Assembly: GCF_905147365.1 (NCBI RefSeq)
Contig: NC_056420.1
Location: 9,992,001 to 10,056,000, forward strand
Direction: 5' to 3'
DNA from: Aricia agestis
Lineage: Eukaryota; Arthropoda; Insecta; Lepidoptera; Lycaenidae
DNA length: 64,000 nucleotides
The number at the start of each line of letters is the position of its first letter. The stretch's first letter is position 1. A program made the position numbers and the translations under genes. The notes beneath the pieces were generated by a model, which did not search any database, was not told the origin of the DNA, and worked only from the letters and a program-made list of their open reading frames with translations. Below, one piece after another: positions 44,109 through 55,515 of this stretch.

Positions 44109-45209
44109 TTAGACTAGGACGAGTCGGCGCATGAGTACTATTCCACCTCAATTCAGTCTTAGCAAAAGTAGACAAAAATTGTGTTTTTTGTATGGGAGCC
44201 CCCCTTAAACAATTACTTTATTTTAGTTTTATTATTAATTATTAAAGTACAAATATAATTAATTTTATTGATTACGAGCAAAAAAGGCCAAAAAAATTAC
44301 GTTTCTTGTATGGGAGAGCCCCCCTTAAATATTAACTTTATTTTATTTTTAGTATTTGTTCTTATAGCGGCAACAGACATACACAATCTGTAAAAATGTC
44401 AGAAGTCTAGCTATAGCGGTTCTTGAGATACAGCCTGGAGACATATAGACAAACAGGCAGACGGACAGACAACGAAGTCTTAGTAAACCCTATTATTAAG
44501 ACTTCTGAAATTTTCACAGATTGTGTATATCTGTTGCCGCTATAATAACAAATACTAAAAATAAAATAAAGTATATTATTTAAGGGGGGCTCCTATATAA
44601 GAAACGTGATTTTTTTGGCCTTTTTTGCTCGTAATCAATAATAGTAAGAGTTAGGCACTTGAAATTATCATAAAATCTTTAATTATATTTGTTATTTAAT
44701 AATTAATAATAAAATTAAAATAAAGTAATTGTTTAAGGGGGGCTCCCATACAGAAACACAATTTTTTGTGTACTTTTGCTAAGGTAAAAAAAAGATATAA
44801 ACAATGAATTTTTTTTTAATCTCTATTAACAATATTATTAACTATTGTATATAGAATTTTACAAAAATAATTTACTTTGATATTATTATTTTTTTTTATA
44901 TATTTTTCATCGGTCGAAAGTACCCAAATTTGAGGTTTTTCGAACCTTTAAAAATATTAACTTTATCGTAAAAAGTCATAGGACCTTTTTTATTGGTATT
45001 TCAATAAAGAATATTAAAAAAATTTGTTCGGTTGAAAAATAACAATTCCTTGCAATTGTTTAAACAATGTTTGTTTAAACAATATGGCACCGGGTTGCGC
45101 CCTGGCAACATGCATTTATATCATCAGGAGGGCAATTTGAAGAGGATCGCATAAAAAAATTGAGGTGGAATAGTTTTCGGTACTCATGCGCCGACTCGTG
45201 CTAGTCTAA
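44109..45209. mobile_element. TIR element, 1.1 kb, with about 45-bp terminal repeats
   Basis: TTAGACTAGGACGAGTCGGC, GCATGAGTAC and CTATTCCACCTCAATT form the left end; the inverse closes it at 45209 with a 6-bp indel in one arm. The interior holds two or more inverted copies of the GGGAGCCCCCCTTAAA and GCGGCAACAGA repeats (about 44165-44810). No transposase ORF. Confidence 0.7.
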
Positions 45210-45502
45210 TTTAATAGATACATATATTTAATTACTCCTCTCTCCTCATCTGATGTTTATAAATATCGACTTTATATTCAGTAAGTTAGTTGTGTGTTAC
45301 AGTAAATTATAGAGTTGACGCAACTAATCTCATCCAGGCTGTATACACGCATTGGTAGTATATGGTAGTATTTTATCATTATTATAATCATACGTAAATA
45401 CCACTTCTACTTTGCATTTTTATTTTTATTAGACAACAGTATTATTGTTTCTAGCTGTCTTTGGTAAATGAGTATCTAATTATCAATTGAAATTAATTCT
45501 TA

Positions 45503-45727
45503 GGGACATATTAGATTATCATTTATATTGGATCCTAGATCATTGAGTCATTTATATTCGATAATGTAATATAGACATGATGATGACACGATTCATTTCT
45601 TCCTTGATTATTGGATCATATCATATATAATATGTTCCTATAAAATTTATAGGAACATATTATATATTTATAGTATAAATGATCCTATAAATTATGAATT
45701 TAAATGATAATCTAATATGCCCCTTAA
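45503..45727. mobile_element. MITE, TTGGATCCTAGATC family, about 225 bp
   Basis: TTAGGGACATATTAGATTAT and CATTTATATTGGATCC at the left face AAATGATAATCTAATATGCC and CCTTAA at the right. This uninterrupted copy shows where the 12.1-kb copy was split. Confidence 0.7.
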
Positions 45728-46059
45728 TTATTTTTTCACATAGGTTTTTTATAAAGTTGATGCATCGAAGTTTTGTTAGAGAAACAATGAGTTTAGAAAT
45801 AGACTAGTTGTGAGTAACGATACGAGTTTTAGATAAAAATAGGTGTATCATATAGGGACAAAATGTAAGAAGCCACTTTCTATGACTTACTGATAAATTT
45901 TAGTTTTTTAACAACGCGATGTGCTGCAATTCAGCATAGCTAATTATTAGAAATAATGTTCAGATTTATGATACAAGAAAACGTAGTATTTTATTTGCAA
46001 CTAGATATTCAATAGTTGTTGACATAGCGGGTGCCGTTTTTTTACTTAAACATTTTTTT

Positions 46060-46300
46060 AGGGTTCCGTACCCATAGGGCAAAAACGGGACCCTATTATT
46101 AAGACTTTGTTGTCTATCCGTCCGTCCGTCTGTGTGTCTCCAGGGTGTATCTCAAGAACCGCTAAAGCTAGACTTCTAACACAGATTATGTATATCTGTT
46201 GCCGCTATAACAACAAATACTTACTAAAAACAAAATAAAATTAATATTTAAAGGGGGCTCTCATAGTTACAACAAACTTTTTTTTGGCTTTTTTGCTCGT
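46060..46300 (+). repeat. GGTTCCGTACCC-family dispersed repeat
   Basis: Begins GGGTTCCGTACCCATAGGGC, has AAAACGGGACCCTATTATTA and a CCGTCCGTCTGTG stretch, and ends TTTTGGCTTTTTTGCTCG. Confidence 0.65.
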
Positions 46301-46353
46301 TATCAACAATGGAAACAGGTATGCACCCACTTGAAATTTTCAAAAATGGCTTA

Positions 46354-46858
46354 GGGGGATATTAGATTATCATATATATTGGATCCAAGATCACTGAGTC
46401 AATGATATTGGATAATGTAATATAGACATATGATTCATTTCTTCCTTTATCATAGATTTTTGACATTTGCTGAGAGATTGGATCCAATACGGTCATAGAA
46501 ATAGGTGCTGCCAATTATTTAATATAAAAAAGAGTTTTTAATTGTTCGTTAATATGTTTCAAATAATGTAATGTAATTATTTTTCTAATTATATACTTGG
46601 ATAATCTTGCTGAAATAACAAAAAACAAGCCATATTAAAAATGACGATGACTTTTGACAGATCGAATTCTCTGAGATCTAGTAACCCTGACGTCAATACC
46701 TGTCAGCGTTAGCGCTCTCCATTGGCTGTTGAAACCACATATGACGTACAATAGGATCAATGAAATATGATAATGTAATATGCAGATACAGTCAAATGAT
46801 CATATATATTGGATCCTATATATGATCCAATGTAAATGATAATGTAATACCCCCCTTA
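46354..46858. mobile_element. MITE, TTGGATCCTAGATC family, about 505 bp (longest copy)
   Basis: CTTAGGGGGATATTAGATTA at the left and GATAATGTAATACCCCCCTT at the right are inverse. The interior carries the GGTCATAGAAATAGGTG and CAAGCCATATTAA segments shared with the 12.1-kb copy. Confidence 0.7.
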
Positions 46859-46995
46859 ATTATATCTGTACATACTTAAATAATTAAAAATAATATTAAA
46901 ATAAAATAAAAACACAATTTTCGGCCTATTTTTGCTCTATAACGAACGGTACGGAACCCTTCGTGCGCGAGTCCGATTTTTTATTCTCATATTAC

Positions 46996-47036
46996 CTTAG
47001 AGCATTAAACCAGCCTGGCTGGTTTAATGCTCTAAG
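46996..47036. repeat. Perfect palindrome, 20-bp arms, 1-nt loop
   Basis: CTTAGAGCATTAAACCAGCC and its exact inverse are separated by a single T. Such near-loopless palindromes are unstable on replication, so it is probably recent. Confidence 0.85.
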
Positions 47037-47591
47037 CATATTACGAAGACGCAGGTTCGTTTGTTGGAATCAAATGTGCTCTAAATCTACTGTGCGGGTA
47101 GAGTTGCATTACACTGAACTAATACTGAAAATAATTCTTATTACATGATAATAATATTATTTTGATCTTAAAAAGATAAACAGAAAATGAATGTGGCTTC
47201 TTATATGTAGTATCTGAGACTGTATTATTTAACGTTGTGCTGTAATTTGCTAGTAAACAGTAACCCCCTTGAACAAATGAAAAGACCCACACATATTATA
47301 ATTTTAAAAACTTTTTTTAAATTTATTAAACAAATACAAAACATTGTATACCTAACTATAGTGTCTGCATAAAAGTGTGGTTCTTTTTATTAGTTTATTC
47401 TGTAAAATTTTATTTAATTTCAGACAGTAAACTATTAGAAATAATGCAGTATTAAAGTAATTTTATAACTCATTTCCAATGCATACTTTCAATTATTTTA
47501 CATTCATGTCCCTACAGTTCAATACACATTTTTTCACCATTACTGCTGAAAAGATTTATCAATTATAATGATAATAAGCGGTATATAATAT

Positions 47592-47891
47592 ACAGCTCGA
47601 CAAGGCTTTAAATGAACATGGCCCGTGAGTGACATTGACGGAAGCGCTGCTGGTAAAGGAGAACCGTCAAACACATGTCAAAAATGACGTTGCTGTATGA
47701 TAGAAGCATTGCAGTTCCTTTTCTCGCCACGTTCTTATCTAGTGCGTCAAGAATGGTCAAGAAAGTGAAGAAATTAAAAAGTGGCAACATCATAGTGTCA
47801 TCCCTTTTTTCTTAGATTGATTTGAAAGGAATGAGTATGACACTATGATGTTGCCACTTTTTAATTTCTACAGAAAGCCTTGTCAAACTGT
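47592..47891. mobile_element. TA-type MITE (CGACAAGGC family) with a nested element
   Basis: ACAGCTCGACAAGGCTTTAA and the inverse of GCCTTGTCAAACTGT mark the ends; the core AGCGCTGCTGGTAAAG is present. A different MITE (47740-47870) is inserted near its right end. Confidence 0.7.
47740..47870. mobile_element. Foldback MITE (AAAAAGTGGCAACATC family) nested in the previous element
   Basis: TAGTGCGTCAAGAA and AAATTAAAAAGTGGCAACAT face ATGTTGCCACTTTTTAATTT at the right. It interrupts the 47592 element just before its GCCTTGTC terminus. Confidence 0.7.
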
Positions 47892-49464
47892 AATATGTAC
47901 CTTTTATTATTATACTCTGTTGAGATCCAATCTTATTTCAAAATAATCGAATAAGAAGCTAAATACAAGGACATTACTATTATGTCTGTATACAAAAGTT
48001 GTTGTTTTTAATAGTAGAGGGATGGATGATTACATATATTAAAATTTAACTCTTCTGTTTATTAAATACTAAACTGGTTCTAAACAGAGTATCAAGTGCA
48101 TTTTTACTTCAATATAGAATCACAATTTTATTTCTAATTTTATACGTGAACTTGATGTGCAGAAGTATCTGTGAATAGTATTAAAAATAATAATAGTTAC
48201 GGAATATAGTGACTCAATGTAATAGACATAGAAACTGATGTATGGAAGTTTTTTTTTTACAATTTTTTATGTTTAAAAAATAATAAAATTTGATAATTAA
48301 ACAATTTTGTTTCATTAAATTATTGTATGGTATGTTGAATTTTCTTCTTAGTTAAAGGCATTGTTGCTTTATGACAAAAATTAAAAAGGTCTGGTCAAAA
48401 TGCTGATCCTCACCTCGAAATAAAAAACCGGTAACAGTAGAAAATATTTTATTACTTTTAGTTATTTTACATAAAATGCTTGGTTAGAATTCTTACAATT
48501 AAATTTCTATGTTAAAAATAATATAGTAAATGCCATTATTATACAGCAAGTAGCTACATAAGGAGACTTTCTTTCACCAATACGTGCACACTTCCAAAAT
48601 GTTCCTAGCAACCTGAAAAAATACGAAATTCTTAAGACTTCTTGTGGAAGTGTTTTGGTATTTATATTTACGTTGATTTTTTGTTTTTGAAGTTGATATA
48701 TGAAGTATGAAAGATAAATACGAACCCAGTTTTATTCCTGTCCATAATACTTGGGAAAAATGATCTCAAATATGCACAGGTACATATTAAAAGTAGAATA
48801 ACTGATAGTAAACTTTGAAAATTGAATAGTGCACTCTGAAAAAGAAACAAAGAGTTATTTTTGATTTCTTTAGAGAAAAATACAATTATTATAAAGAAGT
48901 CAAATATATTAACCATTATGTTGCGTTTTATTAATTGGAAGTTTGTTATATTACAATTAAATTAAAAAGTGCTAAAAACAAAATTTGCGAACAAGAAAAT
49001 ATTGTGGTTTATCACCTGACATTGACAAATGACGTTTAAGGTTTTTTTCTTATTATGGCACTTTGGCTATATAACCATGGCCAGTGTCGAGTATATTATA
49101 TTCGAGAAAAGGTATGCCCTTACGCGCTTCGCTTGGCTCATCTTGGCGGGGGCACTCCAGTGCCCCCAGATGGCCAGAAAACAATATTCTATATTACAAT
49201 TTTCATCATCGTTTTTCTATATCGTCAGGTCCGTCAGATCTAAAGTCTAGTAAATGTCTGAGTATAAAGTCAATACAATCAAGCAGTCAAGTTAGTCGAT
49301 TCAGTAAAGTGCATAGAGAGATATAATACGTATAATAAAACGGTAGACGCTTTACTGGAGTTTTGGAGGGAACACAAAATAGCACGTTTCTGGATGTTGC
49401 ATTACTTTCCTATACTTGTACACGATAACGAATATTCAATGGTTAATATCCTACCAATATTTAT
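47892..49464. other. AT-rich intergenic stretch
   Basis: No gene recognised. At 49148-49167 there is a small GC-rich palindrome (GGGGGCAC/GTGCCCCC) next to CTCATCTTGGCGGG; a related inverse segment lies near 50460-50500, so both may be repeat ends. Confidence 0.4.
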
Positions 49465-49645
49465 TAGTGCGTCAAGAAAGTGAAGTAATTAAAAAGTGGC
49501 AACATCGTAGTGTCATCCCTTTCAAATCAATCTAAGAAAAAAGGGATGACTTATCCTTTTTTTCTTAGATTGATTTGAAAGGGATGAGTGAGAGTGACAC
49601 TACGATGTTGCCACTTTTTAATTTCTTCACTTTCTTGACGTACTA
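49465..49645. mobile_element. Foldback MITE (AAAAAGTGGCAACATC family), 181 bp
   Basis: TAGTGCGTCAAGAAAGTGAA and its inverse ending CTTTCTTGACGTACTA enclose long arms with GTGGCAACATCGTAGTGTCA. This is the most symmetrical of the three copies in the window. Confidence 0.8.
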
Positions 49646-49755
49646 TATACACATTAAAAACCCAGATAACACAATTTTAAGAAAATATTACAAAAACACC
49701 ACATCACTCTTTCACATTCCCGGCAAAACTTCACTTGAACTCCACGTTATTAAAT

Positions 49756-49919
49756 ACAGTTTGACAAGGCTTTATTTGAACGTGGCGAGAAAAGGAAATA
49801 AACGCTTCTGTCATAATTATAAAAACGTAATTTTTGACATAATGTGTTTGACAGTTCTCCTTTACCAGCAGCGCTCCCGTCAATGTCACCCACGTTCAAA
49901 TAAAGCCTTGCCGAACTGT
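49756..49919. mobile_element. TA-flanked MITE (CGACAAGGC family), 164 bp
   Basis: ACAGTTTGACAAGGC and GCCTTGCCGAACTGT mark the ends with TA outside. It is in the opposite orientation to the 17530 copy (core reads CTTTACCAGCAGCGC). Confidence 0.75.
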
Positions 49920-50218
49920 ATTTTTCATAGACTTAATTTAAACTGGTATTTTTATCATTTTATTATATTTTTTATAGGTATACAGAAGCAGCAATAATTA
50001 ATATTTTAATAATCCTCTTCATTTTGATGATTGGATGAAGTGAAGGTGTTATAGGACTAGGACGGTAGGCCGTAGGACCATTGTAATTACCCTGTGTGTA
50101 GTTATATAACTGGTAACTGGCTAGTGGCTACTGCCTACTAGCTGGTTGCCTCCAGGGAAGACAACGTTGGCGAACTGAATAAATGATAATCAAGGGTTTT
50201 GTCACGTTATAAAGTTAA

Positions 50219-50335
50219 TCCGAATAAACGACCTAGGGGCTGGGCTGGGACTTGGATTGGAAGTTAGGACTCCCTCCGAATAAACGACCTAGGGACTGGG
50301 ACTTGGGAGTTAGGACTCCCGGAAGTGTTTTACTT
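50219..50335 (+). repeat. Two-copy direct repeat, about 56-bp unit
   Basis: TCCGAATAAACGACCTAGGG recurs after about 56 bp, each time followed by GGGACTTG and GTTAGGACTCCC. Lies about 400 bp upstream of the PTAR1-like gene. Confidence 0.65.
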
Positions 50336-50740
50336 GTTCTACCGCAGTGGAGTTACACAAGGACCTTACAAGAACGGACGAACGTTGTAAGGAACTCAAC
50401 TGTTTTTGTTATAATATTTTGTAAGTTCTAGTCTTTGCGAAGTCTTTGGCCTTATCTGGGGTCACGGGAGTGCCCCCCACGGGCCCCGCCAAGATGAGTC
50501 TGTATATTGTCTGTGTCATAATTTGTGTCAAGTTGCCAAAATATAAAAAAAACTAATGTCAAAAAAAATCAAAATATGTCAATTGAAAAATCGCAAATTC
50601 AGAAAATTTAATTTTATAAATACGAAATGAATGATAAATTAAAATAGATTTAAGTCTCTATATGTAGATTTTATTAAGTTCTATTGTTACTTTGATGTTA
50701 ATGCTTCTTTTACCTTGAAAAGTTGAAATTATTACAGAAC

Positions 50741-50817
50741 ATGGAAGACGACAAGTTTGCATTGGTGGAAAAAATTATAAAAGATATTAACAATGTTCTT
50801 TCTAAATCCCCTGATGT
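50741..50817 (+). CDS. PTAR1: PTAR1 exon 1
   Basis: ATG in GAACATGG context; encodes MEDDKFALVEKIIKDINNVL. Donor GATGT|GTAAGT, phase 2. Confidence 0.85.
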
Positions 50818-52317
50818 GTAAGTAAAGTACGATTTCTTTACACTGCATAATTTATTTTTGCTGTCTTACTCAACTGCGTAATTCTTTTTCAGGTACACAT
50901 TCGACATAATACCATTGGACAATAATCAACAAAACAAATCCCCTGTTTTATTCTTAGAAAATTGTTTGGGCTTAGAGTCCTGGTGTGTTAAGCACGTTTA
51001 CATGTATTGCTATTCAGAATTAATAGACAAATTTTGCTACAAACAAAAAAGGCATGCAAAAAAGTTTTCTACAATAAACTCAGACCGTCTTGTTAGATTA
51101 CTAAATGTGATACTCTTATTAAACCCAGATATAGGTACATTTTGGAATAAACGAAGGGACATAGTCCAAGATATGTTGCTGGACAAGATTTATGAATTAC
51201 ATTATTCAAGATTGATTTTGTCAAGAAAACCCAAGTGTAATGATGCATTTGCATATAGACGGTGGATTTTAGATAAAATTTTTCAAGGTAAACATTAAGT
51301 AATTTAAAAGAGTATACAGAAACACAATAAACTACTAAGATTTCAGCTAAGGTTAAGAAACCAACCCCGATTTTTTGGTGCTCACATGGATTCTTTCAAT
51401 AATTATCATAGTCAGAGGTTATGCTAACCCAATGTGTTTTATTTATTGTTTCAGATGAATCTGTATCAAACATTGACAGCTTAGTAAATGACGAGTTGAA
51501 TATTTGTGAATTAGCATCGGACAAGTGCCCTAATAACTACCACAGCTATTGCCACAGGAAGTGGTTGGTTAATAATCTAAAAACAGTTCCCAAATATACA
51601 AACATGGATTCTCTCTATGTCAAGGAATATAATTTTTCCGAAAGATCAACTTCGAAACACGTTTCTGATTACAGTTGCTTTCATTATCGACAGTTCTGTG
51701 TGAAAAATATATTACATCTTACCAGCAGTTCATGGAAGACCTTGAAGAGTTCTTTAGATATTGACCTCCGAAAAGTAATGGTCAGGATTTTAGCTGCTAA
51801 CTTTCCAAAGGACACAACGGTACAAGCTTCAGAAGAAAACTTAATAGCATATTCTGAAGAGAATCTAATGAATCTACTACTCGCTTACACACACAGAAAT
51901 TGTTATTGTGTGGTTGATTTTGTGCATTTGTGTCGAAAACTTGAGATTCTTTTCTATGAATTGTCAATTAATAATGAGTTAATATGTTTTTACAAACACC
52001 ATGAAACATTGTGGTACCATCGGAGATTTATTTTGCATGAAATAATAGTTGTGATGTACGATCATTTCGGGCTGGTGAGGCATAATGGAGCCCTCGTCAA
52101 GAAAATGTGTAAAATGTGCAATAATATTGATATAAGACAAAAACAAAATAAAATAGTGAGATACGACAGCAACCGCATCTATTCCAGTGTTTTGTTCCAA
52201 GCTGTTATAACACATGAAATACGATTTATAAATGACAGAAGAGATGATGGTGATAATTATGCAGATAGACATCAAAAGTATCTTAAATTTGTTGAAGGTC
52301 TTAACAGTGTTTTATAA
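50741..52317 (+). CDS. PTAR1: Protein prenyltransferase alpha-subunit repeat protein 1 (PTAR1/tempura), 3 exons
   Basis: Exons 50741-50817, 50893-51287 and 51455-52317 join in phases 2 and 1 to give 1335 nt, 444 residues and TAA; PTAR1 is about 400 in human and fly. The N-terminal KSPVLFLENCLGLESWCVKH matches the PTAR1-specific start, and LLLNPDIGTFWNKRR is the first prenyltransferase-alpha (PFTA) repeat. Further repeats: YRRW (147-150), CHRKW (190-194), FHYRQF and LWYHRRF. PTAR1 forms a protein geranylgeranyltransferase (type III) with the Rab GGTase beta subunit; the fly gene tempura is needed for Rab1/Rab11 traffic and Notch secretion. The Lys/Asn-rich codon use is AT-biased, unlike vap. 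The alternative, a farnesyltransferase alpha subunit, fits the N-terminus less well. Confidence 0.9.
50893..51287 (+). CDS. PTAR1: PTAR1 exon 2
   Basis: Acceptor CTTTTTCAG. Encodes VYTFDIIPLD and the family-specific GLESWCVKH, then the first PFTA repeats. Donor CAAG|GTAAAC, phase 1. Confidence 0.9.
51455..52317 (+). CDS. PTAR1: PTAR1 exon 3
   Basis: Acceptor TTGTTTCAG. Encodes the remaining PFTA repeats and a Lys/Arg-rich C-terminus, ending FVEGLNSVL then TAA. Confidence 0.9.
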
Positions 52318-52755
52318 GTCACAACATTTCCTATCTTTTATCAGGAATTAGGATCTATATTATATATTTTTTCACTTAAACTATGTTTGTTGTAAGCTAT
52401 AGTTAATTATCATTTTAGCCTTCTAATTATTAGTGTAAGTGATTTTAGTATTAAAGTAAAAGCAGTTGTGTAATTTAATAATCGAAACATTTGCAATAAG
52501 AAATTAATATATTTTATACAATAATAATATATTTAAGTATATTTAAAAGACATGTAGTGCTTCTTAAAATTTTCAAGGTATTAATTTTTAATCTTATATT
52601 ATCAACAAAATATTTTATGTAATATTATTGTAATTATTATGTTATAACTTATACCATTTGAGAGTCGCTAGACGTGAGATTATCAATTTATGAATTCAAA
52701 ATAATATATTATGCATATGATTAAACATGATTTTATTGTATCACCAGCTACGAAT

Positions 52756-52761
52756 AATAAA
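52756..52761 (+). terminator. Candidate polyadenylation signal for PTAR1
   Basis: An AATAAA about 440 nt past the stop in AT-rich DNA without repeats; an ATTAAA variant at 52450 is an alternative. Confidence 0.35.
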
Positions 52762-53049
52762 AACTAATAAAAAGTAACTCCATCAAAAAACATGGTCCAC
52801 AATTCTTGTCAAAAAAGTGTACCTTAGGTACACATTTCAATACATTTGCAATATTTAGGTGACCTTGAGCGTTACTAGGCTGACGTTACAAGACAGATCA
52901 TAAGGAACCAAATTAAAAACTGTAATAGTATGGGAGTTACGATTCCTTAGTTTTTAATTTTCGTAGATCACCAGTCACTAAAGTTCTTTGAAGTAAAATG
53001 TATAGGTAGTACTAGAACATAGTCTGCGTTGCTGCCACATAAAATATAA

Positions 53050-53221
53050 TAGCCCTCGCAGACTACAGACTTTTAGTCGCACGATAACCAAGTTGGGGTT
53101 TCAGTACATTATTATCGGCCAATACAAATCGTTTAGTGCGCGCACCTTCATACATTTTCGTACTGATTCAACTTACGATAAAACTATCGGCCGACTAAAA
53201 GTCTGAAGTCTGCGGGGGCTC
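53050..53221. mobile_element. MITE, about 172 bp (AGCCCTCGCAGACT ends)
   Basis: AGCCCTCGCAGACTACAGAC plus TTTTAGTCG faces CGACTAAAAGTCTGAAGTCT plus GCGGGGGCT at the right. No ORF. Confidence 0.75.
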
Positions 53222-53429
53222 TAAAGGTTGCATTTGATAATAATTAACAAGTGTACACACACACATACCTAGTCACGGGCGCACGGGTTGGTTGAACTAG
53301 GTTGAAGTTAATTCCTACTATTATCAAAAATATTTTTGAAAACAGAATATAGAATGTATTCTATCTCATTTTTTAATTAGATTAAAAACAATAATTTTCG
53401 GACAAGGAATAAATAGCGTCAAACTCGAA

Positions 53430-55515
53430 CCTAGATGACGGGGGGCAGAAACCACCGACCATACCGCGATGTTCGATCATCATGTCGGATGTTCGGTTTC
53501 ATCAGCGCTCAGCGCGGAAAGCCCTCCGTTCCCTTGATATCTAAAAGTCGAGTGGGCCTGGAATCCCTCCTATTGTGTTGAAAAAGTGTGCTTCAGAGCT
53601 GGCTCCGGTCTTGACGCGTCTTTTTCGGCTCTTCTATTCCTCTGGTATGGTCCCGGCTTCTTGAAAGACAGCCTTGGTGCACCCGATCCTCAAAAAAGGT
53701 GATCGCTGAAATCCTTCCAACTAAAGACTAATCGCTATAACCTCTCTCTTTTCGAAGATAATGGAATCCGTTATCAATAGCCAGCTTCTGCGATATTTGG
53801 ACGTTGGCGTACCTAACTCATCGTTGGGCTTAGGCAATTGAGTCGAAGGGAGAGGCATTGGCTGTTAGTTTGGACATTACGAAGGCCTTTGATCGGGTTT
53901 GGCATAAAGCGCTGCTATCAAAGCTTCCATCATAAGGGCTGCCCGAGAAATTATGCAAGTGGGTCACAAGTTTCTTAGCAGACAGAAGCATAAAGGTCGT
54001 AGTTGACGGCGAATGCTCGGAAACTCAGTCTGTTAATGCTGGTGTCCCTCAGGGCTGTGTGCTATCGCCTACCCTATTCATACTGCATATCAATGAAATG
54101 TTACAGGCCAACGGCATTCATTGCTATGCGGATGATAGTACAGGTGATGCTGTATATAACGGCTCCCCCAATATTTCTCGGCTAAATGTCATTGAGAATC
54201 GAACGAACTTTTGTATAAAATAGAGAATTCATTGGAGAAAGTCTCTGAATGAGGTAGACGTAACTTAGTCCAATTCAACCCCGCCAAGACACAAGTCTGC
54301 GCTTTTACCACTAAAAAGTCACCAATGGTCGTATATCCTCGTTTTGAGGGCACATCTTTAACCATCTCCCATAGCATTGAAATACTTGGCGTTAACATAT
54401 CAAGCGTAGTCCAGTTTCGATATCATCTAGAGCAAGGATGGCCAACCTTTTCGACACTTGCGCCAATACTCGGAAGTAGAATTTTACCCCCGGCCGCACT
54501 ACCAAATTTTATGTATAAGACTCGTAGTGCGCGCCAGATAAGTCTGCGCACAGTCAAATCGGATACAAATTTTTCCTATTAGAACTTAGAGCTTAAAACA
54601 AAAAATGTACTGTAATAACTAATAAGCAAAGAAAACACCCCAGTCACGCGCTCAGTACGTTATTTTAAAGTCAACCCCACTTTATGTAGATAAAGCATGT
54701 GCTGATTTTAAAAGTAAAAGAAAAGAAGTGTTTAGTTTGCTTTTTATTGTAGGTAGGTATGATGAGGTAATTTTAGTATTATCTTTTTTTACTTGAAAAA
54801 AAAATGTGCTCGGCTCCGCGGGCCACAAGGTAACAGATGGCGCGACGGGCCGCATATGACCTGCGGGCCGCGTGTTGGCCACACTTGATCTAGAGGGTAA
54901 GGCTAATTTAGCCTCGAAGAAGCACTTCAGTCCGGACCAACGCCTACAACTCTACAAGGCGCAGGTTCGGCCTATATGGAATATTGTTCTCATCTCTGGG
55001 CAGGGGCGCCAAAATACCAACTGCTCCCTCTGAATCGTATCCAACGAAGGGCCGCTCGAATTGTTGACTGCCATAGTGTTTCAAACAGCTTGGACCCCTT
55101 GGAATTACGCTGAGATTTTAGCTTAGCTTAGCTTCATGACTGTGCATCCTCTATCGGTTGTATCACGGGGAGTACTCTGAGGAATTGTTCCGGAATCATA
55201 CCACCTGCAACTTTTCGCCATCGTCCCACGCGAAAAATATACCATCCTCATCACCTTGATGAGTGGCAGTCTTCCATTGTGCGTTTCTCGCGTAACTTTC
55301 TGCCGCGCACTGTAAAACTCTGGAACGAACTGTCACCAGCAGTATTTCCGGACCTATTATACCACCTGCAAACCTTTAAAAAGAGAGCGTATTCCCTCTT
55401 AAAAGGCCGACAACGCACCTGCAGCTCTTCTGATGTTGCGAGGATCCATGGGCGACGGTAGTTGCTTTCCATCAGGTGACCCATTTGTTCATTTGCCCCC
55501 TTATTTCATAAAAAA
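53430..55515 (+). mobile_element. Degenerate CR1/Jockey-type LINE, interrupted by a hAT element
   Basis: Conceptual translation in shifting frames shows reverse transcriptase blocks: LVHPILKKGD, a RLIAITSLFSKIMESVIN block, KAFDRVWHKALL-like, NAGVPQGCVLSPTLFILHIN, CYADDS, and the C-terminal LWNELSPAVFP with a GRR end, then the A-rich 3' end at 55515. Many stops. Same family as the minus-strand copy at 17797-19099; the stretch 54433-54887 is foreign. Confidence 0.8.
54433..54887. mobile_element. Non-autonomous hAT element, 455 bp, inside the LINE
   Basis: CAAGGATGGCCAAC and GTTGGCCACACTTG (imperfect inverse) are flanked by ATCTAGAG on both sides (54425-54432 and 54888-54895). The uninterrupted LINE at 18.6 kb carries a single copy of this site. 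Target fits the hAT preference nTCTAGAn. The ends are CGGGCCGC-rich. Confidence 0.88.

Noticed and set aside
51979..52275. 98-codon minus-strand ORF
   Set aside because: Antisense to PTAR1 exon 3, which has conserved PFTA repeats.
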